64,000 bases of DNA from an uncultured Methanoregula sp. (GCF_963678795.1 NZ_OY787453.1:992001-1056000), one strand, 5' to 3'; counted from the first letter of the stretch, positions 35,432-44,522 are shown. Notes: generated by a model from the letters alone, not told the origin. Numbers and translations: made by a program.

Positions 35432-36439
35432 ATGGATGAAAATGCGGGGGAAGGGGACGAGGCAACACGAATACGGGCAGTGCTCAGAAACCACCCACAA
35501 GGCTTGAGTATCAAGGAAATCTCGTTTGAGGTCTCGATGAGCCGGAACTCTGTGGCAAAGTACCTCGAAGTGCTCATGGCATCCGGCCAGCTCGATCTCC
35601 GTCATGTGGGAAATGCCAAGCTCTACACCCTTTCCCGCAGGATCCCGGTTGGCAGTATCATCAACCATACCGGGGAACTCATCATCGTCCTTGATGACAA
35701 CCTGCGGGTCGTCCAGGCAAGCGACTCTTTCTGTGCGTTTACCGGTTTACCCCGGGCAGATATCCACGATGCCCGGCTGAGTTCCCTCCCTGCCCCGATC
35801 CTGTCTGCGGCAGAAGAAGGGGAGCTCCTCCCCCTCATGCACGGGGGCCCCACCCTGAAAAAAGAGATCCGGGTTGTACGGAACGGCGACGAGGTCTTTT
35901 TTTCCGGGCGGTTCATTCCAGCCCTGCTAGGGAACGGTGTTACTGCGGTCACATGTATCCTTGAAGATATCACGGAGCGCGTCCGGGCTGAGCGGGCCAC
36001 CCGTGAACGCGACCAGCTCCTCCATACGATATTCCATATCCCGACCGCTCCCCAGTTTTATATCGACCGGAACCACAAGGTTGTGTACTGGGACCGGGCA
36101 CTTGAGATCATGACCGGCATCAAAGCAGAAGTGGTGATCGGCACTCACGACCACTGGAAAGCGTTTTACAGCGGGGAATATCCCTGTCTCATCGACCTGG
36201 TGGTTGACGGAAACCCCCGGAAGATCTTCGAAATGTACCCGGAAATCTCCTCATGTTCACCGGATGCGGAAGGACGATACGAATTTACGGGCTTTTTTTC
36301 AGCTGTCGGCCCCCGCGGGAAATGGCTGCATCTCACCGCCATGCCGGTAAGGGACCCGGCCGGGAACCTGACCGGTGCCATGGAGACGGTCGAGGATGTC
36401 ACGGATAAGAAAAACCGGGAGTTCGTCATCCAGGATTAG
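35432..36439 (+). CDS. HTH-PAS-PAS sensory transcription regulator
   Basis: A 335-residue protein. Residues 8-75 form a winged helix (VLRNHPQGLSIKEISFEVSM then SRNSVAKYLEVLMASGQLDL). Two PAS domains follow (about 80-190 and 195-325). The second has the FYSGEYPCLIDLVVDG pattern seen in the PAS domains of kinases at 28411 and 54119. There is no kinase or output domain after the PAS domains, so this is a one-component regulator: DNA binding controlled by a small ligand or cofactor. A perfect palindrome lies about 100 bases upstream and may be its own site. Confidence 0.87.
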   Translation: MDENAGEGDEATRIRAVLRNHPQGLSIKEISFEVSMSRNSVAKYLEVLMASGQLDLRHVGNAKLYTLSRRIPVGSIINHTGELIIVLDDNLRVVQASDSFCAFTGLPRADIHDARLSSLPAPILSAAEEGELLPLMHGGPTLKKEIRVVRNGDEVFFSGRFIPALLGNGVTAVTCILEDITERVRAERATRERDQLLHTIFHIPTAPQFYIDRNHKVVYWDRALEIMTGIKAEVVIGTHDHWKAFYSGEYPCLIDLVVDGNPRKIFEMYPEISSCSPDAEGRYEFTGFFSAVGPRGKWLHLTAMPVRDPAGNLTGAMETVEDVTDKKNREFVIQD

Positions 36440-36511
36440 CCGGTACCTGTCTGAACCGGATGGGAAAAGCCGTCTTAAAAAAAGAGTTCCGGGCTGGTTG
36501 TCCCGCGAAGG

Positions 36512-37180
36512 TTACGCGGTCACTTTTTTCCGGCCTGTTTCCTGCCCGTCCTGCTTGTGCGAACCCGGCTCCCGGCGCATGGGGCAGACATCGATTCCCT
36601 TGAGATTGCCCATGCAGAACCCGAACCGGTCCCGGATTGATTTTGGGAGATCGTTCTCCGGTATAGCATAAAACCCGAAGCTTCCATAGAAGTCCATCAA
36701 TTCAGTCTTGGAATGCATGTAAAGGGTCTCGTTCCTGCCGCACTCCTCGATTAAGAGGGACATGACCGAACGGGCAAAACCCCGGAGCCGGTATTCATCG
36801 AGCACGTACACGGCATCGACTTCCAGGCCGTCGTCGTGCCGGGCACACCGGGCAACCCCGATGATACGCGTACCGACAAATACCGCGAAGAGGCGGTCGT
36901 GCTCGCGGTCGGCTTTCTGCTGGTGGTAATGGATCCAGAGTTCCCGTTCGGCCCGGGCCATCTCGGCTGGTGTGAGCTCCCGGACTTCGACAGCCTCGTA
37001 GATCCGTGCCGGTGCAGCCGCGGTCCCTTCCGAGAAGATGGCCCTGCCGATCCTGCTGATAAATCCCGGCCTGAACGTGACAAAACCGCCGCTCTCCTCT
37101 CCGGCAAGGGCATAGAGCGTGAGGAGCGTCTTGTCCTCGTTGTACTCTTCCACGTCAGCAGGTGCGGAGATGGTTGGCAT
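36512..37180 (-). CDS. GNAT-family N-acetyltransferase with N-terminal extension
   Basis: A 222-residue protein. Residues 1-75 are an extension without clear homology (DVEEYNEDKTLLTLYALAGE). Residues 78-210 match the GNATs at 29820 and 43084: LWIHYHQQKADREHDRLFAV, VARCARHDDGLEVDAVY, the CoA loop EYRLRGFARSVMSLLI, LMDFYGSFGFYAIP and the end VCPMRREPGS. The CoA-binding loop departs from the usual spacing but keeps Arg and Gly residues. The substrate is unknown. The gene converges with the HTH-PAS regulator. Confidence 0.82.
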   Translation of the reverse strand: MPTISAPADVEEYNEDKTLLTLYALAGEESGGFVTFRPGFISRIGRAIFSEGTAAAPARIYEAVEVRELTPAEMARAERELWIHYHQQKADREHDRLFAVFVGTRIIGVARCARHDDGLEVDAVYVLDEYRLRGFARSVMSLLIEECGRNETLYMHSKTELMDFYGSFGFYAIPENDLPKSIRDRFGFCMGNLKGIDVCPMRREPGSHKQDGQETGRKKVTA

Positions 37181-37512
37181 GGGATACCTCGACTGACTGC
37201 GGCGCCGGGCCGGATAAAATATCGTTTTTTTCTCGCATTGAGATCATCACGGGAGAGCGGGTTGATACAATATTCTATAGCCGTTATCGTTTCCACCATA
37301 TAAATATGAGGGCAGATCTCTTCTGTTAATGGATTGTGATCCCTGCGGTTGCCCTGTACCGTGGTGGTTGTCACGCACTTCCCGGGAAATGGTCGCCTCC
37401 GTCCTCCCACACCCTCAGATGCATAACGAAAAGTTCTTTCATCCTTGTTTCCAGTATCAGTATACGTAATGCCGGCACCGCCGGGTTATGTACACTGTCA
37501 GAGGTGTGTGCA
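37181..37512. other. Divergent intergenic region before carbonic anhydrase
   Basis: No separate gene is seen. The carbonic anhydrase frame is open back to 37336, but the extra residues do not look like protein. AT-rich promoter-like sequence (CACCATATAAATATGAG) lies near 37296-37312; its CATATAAATA is a fitting TATA box for a rightward transcript. Confidence 0.5.
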
Positions 37513-38094
37513 TTGATCGATAAACTGTTACTAGGGAACCTGAGGTTTCGGGAAACGGATTTCACCCCGAACATTGACTATTACAAAGAACTGGCAGGAA
37601 GCCAGCACCCGACCACGCTCTGGATCGCGTGTTCTGACTCCCGGCTCCAGTCCGGGCACATAACACAGGCCCGGGCCGGCGAACTGTTCATCCAGCGCAA
37701 TATCGGGAACATCGTGCCGGTCCATGACTGGAATTTTGCGACCGTGCTGGAATATGCGGTTGTGCACCTGAAAGTGCAGGACGTTGTAATTTGCGGCCAC
37801 TCGAACTGTGGGGCGATCCGGGCGCTTGACAAGGAGAGTACAGACTCATATATCCCGCTCTGGCTCAACAATGCCCGCGAGGCAAAGACCCGGGTGGATG
37901 CAAAGATCAAACCCCCGGAGACGGTGCTTGAGAATGATGAGCGGTATAAACTCATCGAGCAGGAGAACGTGCGGCTCCAGATCGAGCACCTTTATACGTA
38001 CCCTCTCCTTAAAAAAGCGGTGGATGCGAAAAACGTGGTCGTCCACGGGCTCTATTACGATCTTGGCACCGGCGTACTGAGCCGGGTTTCCTGA
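37513..38094 (+). CDS. Beta-class carbonic anhydrase
   Basis: A 193-residue zinc enzyme that interconverts CO2 and bicarbonate. Zinc ligands and the catalytic dyad are visible: C40, D42 and R44 in ACSDSR, and H96 and C99 in GHSNCGA. The start is taken as TTG at 37513 because GAGGTG lies 6 bases upstream, as in fdhC, and the N-terminus then begins at the conserved MIDKLLLGNLRF. An upstream GTG is possible. It probably supports CO2 supply for methanogenesis and biosynthesis. Confidence 0.92.
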   Translation: MIDKLLLGNLRFRETDFTPNIDYYKELAGSQHPTTLWIACSDSRLQSGHITQARAGELFIQRNIGNIVPVHDWNFATVLEYAVVHLKVQDVVICGHSNCGAIRALDKESTDSYIPLWLNNAREAKTRVDAKIKPPETVLENDERYKLIEQENVRLQIEHLYTYPLLKKAVDAKNVVVHGLYYDLGTGVLSRVS

Positions 38095-38239
38095 TCCTTT
38101 TTTCCCCGGTGTGTATATCCCCGCAAATATGTGCGGATACTCTTAAAGAACCCGTTTCCTCCCTGCGATGCAGATGTCCCGTGCCCGGTCGATACCTTCG
38201 GACGGATCCGCTTGGATATTAAGAATAATAAAAAAGGGA

Positions 38240-38908
38240 TTATGCGGTTCCTGCACTGTCATAGATCAGGCAGATGTAGCGTGCCTCGACGATCGTTATG
38301 AACGGGATGAGGATAAATGAGATGATCTGGCCAACGAAGGGTATGAGCATGCAGATGAGCTCAATGATTCCCATAATGATTCCCATGATGATCAGGGCGA
38401 TAATGAAGCTGACCCAGCCGATCTTCCCGATGGTTGCACTGATGGCGCCGAAGTTGAAGGCCTCTCCCATGCTGCCGGTGCGGGCAAAGCGGACCATCCC
38501 GATCGATGAGAACATCCCGATGATGATGGCCAGGATGACGAGGATGATGAGTCCCACGAGGAAGGTTCCGATCGATGCCGCTAACGCAGCGCTGACTGCC
38601 GCCGGGTCGCCACCGGCTGCCATGACTTCCGTGACCATCGGGGCAAGAGCCAGGAACAGGACGATGAACAGGGGGATTGCATAAATCAGGCAGATGATGA
38701 GGTACTTGATACCGTCAATGAAGAGCGTTCCCCATTTATCAACCTCGGGAGCGGGCTTCTCGCCGCGGTAGACTCGCAGGGCGTAGCCCATGAGGGGCAG
38801 CATGAGAATGATCGTTGCTATCAGGAGCAGTATCCATTTCATCCATTTTCCAACGAGACCTTCCTTTGCATAGCCAAAGGACTCTCCAACCATTTTTCCA
38901 AAATCCAT
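38240..38908 (-). CDS. DUF4013-type membrane protein
   Basis: About 222 residues. The ATG at 38906-38908 is preceded by AGGTGA and gives the family-typical N-terminus MDFGKMVGESFGYAKEG, which is amphipathic. About six hydrophobic segments follow, rich in Ile, Met and Gly (IILMLPLMGYALRVYRG, IMGIIMGIIELICMLIPFVG). The family is widespread in methanogens and has no known function. The gene stands alone. Confidence 0.8.
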   Translation of the reverse strand: MDFGKMVGESFGYAKEGLVGKWMKWILLLIATIILMLPLMGYALRVYRGEKPAPEVDKWGTLFIDGIKYLIICLIYAIPLFIVLFLALAPMVTEVMAAGGDPAAVSAALAASIGTFLVGLIILVILAIIIGMFSSIGMVRFARTGSMGEAFNFGAISATIGKIGWVSFIIALIIMGIIMGIIELICMLIPFVGQIISFILIPFITIVEARYICLIYDSAGTA

Positions 38909-39132
38909 GTCAGTCACCTGTGTGTAATGATTACGTTTCATCGTATGGCGTTTCGCTATAAAAATGGCTTGATTTGAAAAGGTATTTTGGGAAAAAAAGT
39001 GGGTAAATGGGCCCAATGGGAATCCGCTCCTCGTTGTCTGCGATCAAGAGTCGCAACCTGCAGGCTGCAAAGATCCCAGCCGGTATAAAACACAACCCAT
39101 AACACCCGGTATTTCCCATCCCTTTTTCATCC

Positions 39133-39807
39133 ATGACTTCCTGCACTCCCCGCAACCATGGTCTTGTATTCCTTATCGTACTCGTCGTCTGCCTGATCCT
39201 CGATTATGCCACATCGGATGCCCTCTCCTTTGTCGATCTCGTCCAGACGGCCTCGGTAACTATCGTCCCGGTCATACGGCTTGAGAATATCATCAGTTTC
39301 CTGACCACCCTCTCACTTCTCCTGGGCATCATCGGATTTTTGTTTTTGTCGCAGCTGCGTTTCATACAGATCCTTTCCATTGCCGCAATTCTCTCGACGA
39401 TCAGCCTCTTCCTCAACGTTGCCGGTCTCCTCCGGACCCTCATCGATCACCAGGTGAACCCGGAACTCCTGCTCGGTGCAGCGGCAATCGTGTACGTCTC
39501 CAATGTGCTCGTCTTCACCGTCTGGTACTGGCTCCTTGACTTCGAGAGCCAGCAGGATCGATCAGCCCGGACGGCAAAGCCAGTCCTTGTCTTTCCCCAG
39601 AATGCAGCTTCGTACTCCGGGTACGAAGGCTGGACCCCGGGGCTTGTCGATTACCTGTTCCTCTCGTTCCACACGTCCAGCACGGTAGGGCCCACGGATA
39701 CTCTGGTGCTCTCGAAAAACGCGAAGGTTGCCATGATCTGCCAGGTTACGGTCTCCCTCATCGTCCTCGTCGTGCTCGCGGCCCGGGCGATCGGGATACT
39801 CCGTTAA
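39133..39807 (+). CDS. Membrane protein with ion-channel-like C-terminal half
   Basis: A 224-residue membrane protein with about six helices. The C-terminal part, YLFLSFHTSSTVGPTDTLVL, resembles the pore helix and filter region of two-helix potassium channels (usual pattern T-V-G-Y-G-D), followed by a helix VAMICQVTVSLIVLVVLAAR. The filter is altered to TVGPTD, so a potassium-selective pore is unlikely. It is probably a DUF1345-like relative. Transport function is unproven. Confidence 0.7.
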   Translation: MTSCTPRNHGLVFLIVLVVCLILDYATSDALSFVDLVQTASVTIVPVIRLENIISFLTTLSLLLGIIGFLFLSQLRFIQILSIAAILSTISLFLNVAGLLRTLIDHQVNPELLLGAAAIVYVSNVLVFTVWYWLLDFESQQDRSARTAKPVLVFPQNAASYSGYEGWTPGLVDYLFLSFHTSSTVGPTDTLVLSKNAKVAMICQVTVSLIVLVVLAARAIGILR

Positions 39808-40004
39808 TATTTTTCACTGGACGAGGAAATGAAGAACTGCCCTGCCCGGTTCCGGTACAGGATTTTCGGTTATTACCGGTTTTAGCTGACTCTTTGCTCC
39901 CGCTGTTGTGACAGTCCGTGAAGCGCGTGACCGTGAGGATATGAGCGGGCTTTTTTCCCGTCTGCAGTTCGTTCTCCTGTCACCGTCAGAAGAACGTGGC
40001 GGCT

Positions 40005-40379
40005 TTACGGGTCCGAAGTCACATCCGACGTAAAGGAATACTGGCAGTCAATGTTGCTGAATTCAGCGATTGAGACCAGTTCGATCCGTTTTTGCCCCGG
40101 GTACAAGGCCGGTATCCCGATCTCTTTTGAGAGGGAATGGCAATAGGAGAGTGACGGGATGACGTCGATGCGGACCCTGATATTGGTAAATGTCCGGTTT
40201 GACGGGTTTGTTATCCGGAACTGGGGGGTATACATGTCAACTGAACCGGCGTTCACCGGCTCGGGATTATCGATATCGGGACTTGTTACGGTAATATCCT
40301 GGTTATGAACCTGCGAAACGCATCCTGTACCCAATGACATGACGATGAGCACCAGCAGCACCAGCCCGGCTTTTTTCAT
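40005..40379 (-). CDS. Small lipoprotein
   Basis: A 124-residue exported protein. The signal peptide ends in a lipobox-like LGTGC (Cys20), so it should be membrane-anchored on the outside. The mature part has beta-domain features (FRITNPSNRTFTNIRVRIDV) like the exposed domain of the 30387 gene. Two further cysteines in the mature part may form a disulfide. It is the last of a minus-strand run of secreted or membrane proteins (40005-42804). Function is unknown. Confidence 0.7.
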   Translation of the reverse strand: MKKAGLVLLVLIVMSLGTGCVSQVHNQDITVTSPDIDNPEPVNAGSVDMYTPQFRITNPSNRTFTNIRVRIDVIPSLSYCHSLSKEIGIPALYPGQKRIELVSIAEFSNIDCQYSFTSDVTSDP

Positions 40380-40624
40380 TGCCTCACTTCCGGTGCATCA
40401 GAGTATTTCTGCCCGCGTATTTGTTCTTACCGGAATCAGCAGGACAACCTGTGCACTCCGGAACGTTACTGTTCCGGCAGCTGAGAAACCCGTGTGGCCA
40501 GCTCACGCAGTTTTCCCCGTTTTTTTAAAAAAAAGGCATGTTTTCGCCCGGGACATGGATGCCGTGTTGTGACGGATCGTGCGAATAGTACCCCGACGCG
40601 CCCCGGTAATCCGTTCCTGCCCGT

Positions 40625-40870
40625 TTATGGCGTGCCTGTTCTCCGGGCTGCCCCGATCTCCCGGATGATGAGGTAGAGTACGTCCGTGAGGAGGCCGAAC
40701 ATGGGTATGATCGCAAGGATGACCCAGACCGGCGCAAGCATCTTCTGTTCTTTTGCATCCCGGAAGATGAGCCAGGCAACAAGCAGCTGGATGACCCAGA
40801 TGCCGATCATCATGACCGGTCCCTGGGTCGGGTTTGACGAATACATACAGGGTTGCATATATGGTTGCAT
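40625..40870 (-). CDS. Small two-helix membrane protein
   Basis: About 81 residues from the ATG at 40868-40870. The open frame runs further upstream, but that part is not protein-like. Hydrophobic segments at about residues 20-37 (MMIGIWVIQLLVAWLIF) and 45-67 (APVWVILAIIPMFGLLTDVL) flank a short charged loop, and the C-terminus is basic. This resembles the small membrane proteins found in many methanogens. No function is suggested. Confidence 0.6.
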   Translation of the reverse strand: MQPYMQPCMYSSNPTQGPVMMIGIWVIQLLVAWLIFRDAKEQKMLAPVWVILAIIPMFGLLTDVLYLIIREIGAARRTGTP

Positions 40871-41003
40871 GAGTTGGTATCCGGTACCGGACCTGATATG
40901 CTTTGCCTGCCGGCAGGCAAGGAACGTATCCGGTTTTAGGTCCCGGTGACCGGATGGAAAATGGTTAAGGTTCAGGAAAATCTGAAAAAATGTGGTAGCG
41001 TGC

Positions 41004-41723
41004 TCAGATCCGGCAGGCAGATACGCTCTCACTGCATTTGCCGTCCGGGCATCTGATCGGGGCTGTTGCAGGGCACATATTCTCTATCGGGCAAAAACTA
41101 CCGGCAACGGTGCATGACCCATCGGCACATTTGTACGGGTGGCTTGCCGGACAGATAACCTGCGTGCCGGAGGAATCGATGAACAGGCTCACCTTTCCCA
41201 GCGCAGCAGGGAGTACCGGGTCAGCCTTTGCAGCAAAATCCGCAAGCGTGCTCTCCTGGTAATTTCCGAGGATCGAGACCGTGTAGGTGAGGCGTTTTGC
41301 CGAGGCATTGTACCGGGGGTTCGACAGGACAACGATGATAGTGTCTTCCGATTCCTTTGCTCCCGGGCGGGAGATGGCAGCATTGGGCGCAACCGACCAG
41401 TTGAACGAAGAGATGAAGTCATCCATGCCGGTAAACCCGGCAACCCGGTCCGGGCGGTCGGAGAAGTACATGGTGTAGGGGACGACCGTGCCAAGCGTGA
41501 GCGTGTACGTACTGTCCGTTCCCTGGATGAGAGTGGCATCCGGGGATTCCTGGACAAAGAGGAGGCTTACCGGTGTTTTCTGGTCCATGACAGCAACCGT
41601 TGGCACCGGAGTTGCCGGGTGCTGGACCGCAGGGCCGGCAACGGGTGCGGTTATGCAGCCGGCGATACACGCGCCTGCAGTGAGAACGGCGATGAGAAAC
41701 AGGAGCGTGGATGGATTTTCCAT
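41004..41723 (-). CDS. Lipoprotein with cysteine-rich C-terminus
   Basis: A 239-residue exported protein. The signal peptide ends ACIAGC, giving a lipid-anchored Cys near residue 23. A beta-rich region spans about 50-190. The last 60 residues contain two repeats of the type CP-A-x-x-P-x-(K/R)C-x-DG-x-C (CPASHPYKCADGSCTVAGSF and CPATAPIRCPDGKC), likely disulfide-bonded like small EGF/LDL-receptor-A-like modules. The surface role is unknown. It lies 91 bases downstream of the NlpC-like lipoprotein gene. Confidence 0.72.
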   Translation of the reverse strand: MENPSTLLFLIAVLTAGACIAGCITAPVAGPAVQHPATPVPTVAVMDQKTPVSLLFVQESPDATLIQGTDSTYTLTLGTVVPYTMYFSDRPDRVAGFTGMDDFISSFNWSVAPNAAISRPGAKESEDTIIVVLSNPRYNASAKRLTYTVSILGNYQESTLADFAAKADPVLPAALGKVSLFIDSSGTQVICPASHPYKCADGSCTVAGSFCPIENMCPATAPIRCPDGKCSESVSACRI

Positions 41724-41814
41724 CTGAAATTATACGGGAAGAAGAGTAAAAAGAATTGTTGTTTGGTTTTGCCTTGTTGTTCCGGCAGGCAGGTGGAAGC
41801 CACGGGGAGCCTTG

Positions 41815-42804
41815 TCAGCGTGCCCGGCCGAGCGCGGCCGGCCCTTCCTGGGGGATCGTGGTCGTCGTGCTCCAGAAGAATCGTGCCGTGCCATCCTGCA
41901 AGGGGGAGAGGCGGATAATACCCATGCCGATGCCATGCCCGGCCGAAGTCTCATGACGGGTGTCGGAGGCGTGGGGGTCACCGGTCTCGTCGATGACAAC
42001 AACATCCCGGGAGCCCGAGGCATCGGCTTCGCCGACAGCGGCAACGAGCATGATGTGCCCTGAGTCGACCCTGTTTTTGGTGTTTGCGTACGCGATGATG
42101 TCCCCGGGCTGCAGCCCGGCAAGCGGAACGCTCTCAAACCAGCCGTTCTCTCCCGTTACAAAAAACCGGTAATAGTTCAGCGGGTTCGGCGTTTCGCACT
42201 GCTCCGACGGGTCAAAGCAGCCTGCCTGGGGGATTGTGGATCCGGCTTTCCAGCCAGTGAATTTTGTAGGCGCGATGGTGTTTGCGTAAGTAAAAAGGGA
42301 TGTGACTAACCCGCTGCAGTCAGTCATTACCATGACGGGTTCTGTCTGTTTGACGGTCTCGATCGGGCCGGCAGCGATCGTAGTACCGGTCCAGCCGGCC
42401 GGCACACCCTTAGGCTCGCTCTCCCAGAGAAGCCGGGTCTTGCCCGCAGCCGGCCAGAGGACACGGGTCTTCTCCTTTCCATGGATCACGTAATCCGTCT
42501 GGTCCCGTTTCTGGGCAGTATAGGATTCCGGCAGGTAATCGGGAGAGCCCGGGGTGTACGTGTAGATACTTTTCAAGAGCTCCTTTGCCCCGGTCAGGAG
42601 GGCTGCGCCGGGAGAACCCGCGGGTGCGGTGGAGATCCAGGTACCGGACGAGCCGGTCGCGGTTGTCTCCGGTTTACCCGTTGTATGGACCAGGGGAGCC
42701 GTCTGTTTCAGAGAATCCGGCCGGGAGGACGAAGTGCAGCCTGCCAGTGCCGCTGCGGCAAAGAGGAGCATGATAACAAGGACCGGGAAGTACGGCTTCA
42801 TCAT
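41815..42804 (-). CDS. NlpC/P60-like lipoprotein
   Basis: A 329-residue lipoprotein (signal peptide with LAGC lipobox). After a Thr/Ser/Pro-rich spacer (about 25-70), the core domain has the arrangement of NlpC/P60 cysteine peptidases: TDCSGLVTSLFTYA (catalytic Cys) and, after the PGDIIAYANTK segment, DSGHIMLVAAVG (catalytic His). The family usually cuts bacterial cell-wall peptides. This methanogen should lack murein, so it may attack neighbours' walls, process its own envelope or have another amide substrate. Whether it is active is unknown. Confidence 0.75.
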   Translation of the reverse strand: MMKPYFPVLVIMLLFAAAALAGCTSSSRPDSLKQTAPLVHTTGKPETTATGSSGTWISTAPAGSPGAALLTGAKELLKSIYTYTPGSPDYLPESYTAQKRDQTDYVIHGKEKTRVLWPAAGKTRLLWESEPKGVPAGWTGTTIAAGPIETVKQTEPVMVMTDCSGLVTSLFTYANTIAPTKFTGWKAGSTIPQAGCFDPSEQCETPNPLNYYRFFVTGENGWFESVPLAGLQPGDIIAYANTKNRVDSGHIMLVAAVGEADASGSRDVVVIDETGDPHASDTRHETSAGHGIGMGIIRLSPLQDGTARFFWSTTTTIPQEGPAALGRAR

Positions 42805-42854
42805 TCCGGGGTGCGCCGGGAAATGGTAAAAAAATTATTATTTGAGTTGCTTTC

Positions 42855-43014
42855 GAAACCGGTCGATGAGAGTCCCTTGTGGATGATCCGCTTCTTTCCC
42901 GCGTTGAGAGTCGCGATGTAGTTCTCGTATCAGCGAATGCGGGTGGAGACCGGGAACGGGATGCCGATCGTAGAGATGAGGGTTTCGCCCTGCTTTCAAC
43001 CCGCGGTCTGGATC
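42855..43014 (-). pseudogene. Fragment of a herA-like C-terminus with an in-frame stop
   Basis: This stretch aligns with the 3' end of the herA gene at 45547-45690, same strand. Bases 42948-42979 are identical to 45640-45671 (32 in a row). Translated, it keeps STIGIPFPVSTRI and YENYIATLN, matching STIGIPFPVSTRI and YEDYIAELN in HerA, but carries a TGA between them. The rest of the gene is gone; the USP-GNAT gene begins nearby at 43084. Confidence 0.75.
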
Positions 43015-43083
43015 AGGATCCCCCTTTTTAACTCATTCTGGTTATTCTCTTCAATCCCGGCCGGGAAATTATGATATGGAGGC

Positions 43084-44373
43084 TCATCCTGTTGTAGTAT
43101 TCCCCCCGGCAAGCTCCCGCTTCATCGGGCAGACCCCTGCTCCTGCCATCTCGCCCATGGCCCACGAATACCTCTCCCGGATCGTCAGGGGCAGTTCCTC
43201 TTCAGGGATGGGGACAAATCCGAACGATGCATAGAAATTCACGAGGTGCCGCACCGCGTACATGTAGAGGACGGTATTGCCGCACTCCCGGATCATGAGA
43301 TCGAGGGCCATCCTGGAGTACCCGTTTCCCCGGAACTCCTCCCACGTGAAGATCCCGTCCACCTCGTACCCGTCATCGTGCCGCTTGCACCGGGCAACGC
43401 TGACCGGCGTATCTTCGATAAAAACGGCAAAGATCCGGTCGTGCTCATGATCCGATTTCGTCTGGTGATAGTCAAACCAGATCTTCTCGGCCAGATAGAA
43501 CTCGGCCGGTGCGAGCTCGCGTGTGTGGATCTCCAGCAGGATATCCGTGTACATGACCAGCACGGGTTTGGTTATCTGCGCAGTGACTTTCGAGGTCGTG
43601 GTACCGAGCGGAATCTTCCGGATATAGTCCATCCTGCCGAAGCGGGACATCATGACGAGCGTGACCTCCTCTTCGTCCGCGACAGCGGCAATCTGGGATG
43701 TCGGGTCGCCAAACCGGACCATCATCTTTACCCGTATCTCCGGGTGGTCCGCCTTGATCTTCTCCCGGGCGTCCGAGAGTTGTTTCTCCACTTCCCGCAC
43801 AACGAAATTCATCTGCTCTTCTGCCTCAATCTTCCGGATGACGTGGAGGAGGATGATCTCGGTGACCTCCCCTATCTTGCCAACGGACTCCAGCGCAATG
43901 TTCGCGGGCCGGGAGAAATCGAGCGGGAAGAGGATCCGATCGAACAGTGCGGCATCTGTCGTTTGCGGGTGGGCAGAAAAGAGACCCCTTACCGGGAACC
44001 GCATGACGAGGACATGGGTCTGGCTCCGGGTAAGGACCTCGGTGCCGCCATGGCCGAGAAGGGTCTTGCTGAGGAGCCCGGATCGTGCCCCCATGATGAT
44101 GAGCGAAGGTCTCTCGGCCCCGGCCGTTTTCAGGATCTCTGCAGGAATGTCCCCGCCGGAATCTTCCCGGATGAGGCATCGTGTGGCAGTACCCTGGTTT
44201 TTGACCAGCCCCAGCTGCCGCTCTGCGTCTTCGCGTTCCCGTGCCGTTGCACCCCCGGCCCGGACGATATGGAGCAGGACTACCTCTCTTACGTTCCTGA
44301 TACGGTCTGCGCATGCTACGAGTTTTTCTGACATCTCTGACAGATCGGTAGGAATGAGGACCTTTTCGAACAT
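43084..44373 (-). CDS. Two universal-stress domains fused to a GNAT acetyltransferase
   Basis: About 429 residues from the ATG at 44371-44373; the frame is open 51 bases more. Residues 1-135 are a UspA domain (MFEKVLIPTDLSEMSEKLVA, IIMGARSGLLSKTLLGHGG). Residues 140-285 are a second (FDRILFPLDFSRPANIALES, MMSRFGRMDYIRKIPLGTT). Residues 290-425 are a GNAT with WFDYHQTKSDHEHDRIFAVF, VARCKRHDDGYEVDGIF, the CoA loop EEFRGNGYSRMALDLM and the terminal VCPMKRE. Usp domains bind ATP/AMP, so this could couple energy state to acetylation. The ATP-loop G-x(2)-G-x(9)-G is partly kept. Confidence 0.88.
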   Translation of the reverse strand: MFEKVLIPTDLSEMSEKLVACADRIRNVREVVLLHIVRAGGATAREREDAERQLGLVKNQGTATRCLIREDSGGDIPAEILKTAGAERPSLIIMGARSGLLSKTLLGHGGTEVLTRSQTHVLVMRFPVRGLFSAHPQTTDAALFDRILFPLDFSRPANIALESVGKIGEVTEIILLHVIRKIEAEEQMNFVVREVEKQLSDAREKIKADHPEIRVKMMVRFGDPTSQIAAVADEEEVTLVMMSRFGRMDYIRKIPLGTTTSKVTAQITKPVLVMYTDILLEIHTRELAPAEFYLAEKIWFDYHQTKSDHEHDRIFAVFIEDTPVSVARCKRHDDGYEVDGIFTWEEFRGNGYSRMALDLMIRECGNTVLYMYAVRHLVNFYASFGFVPIPEEELPLTIRERYSWAMGEMAGAGVCPMKRELAGGNTTTG

Positions 44374-44522
44374 CGTGTGGCCTGCTGTATTCATGTTACT
44401 ATGATCCGGCTCTTTTTTATGCATGGTGATCCGGAACGGATCCCGGTCTTCATCGTACTCAGGTCCTGCCAGGGCCCGGGATTAGCCCGCAGCTGTGCCC
44501 CTGTGCGGGAACATGGGATCAG

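Noticed and set aside
43246..44331. A 361-codon open frame on the plus strand
   Set aside because: It is antisense to the USP-USP-GNAT gene. Its composition is rich in Asp, Gly and His with no recognisable domain.
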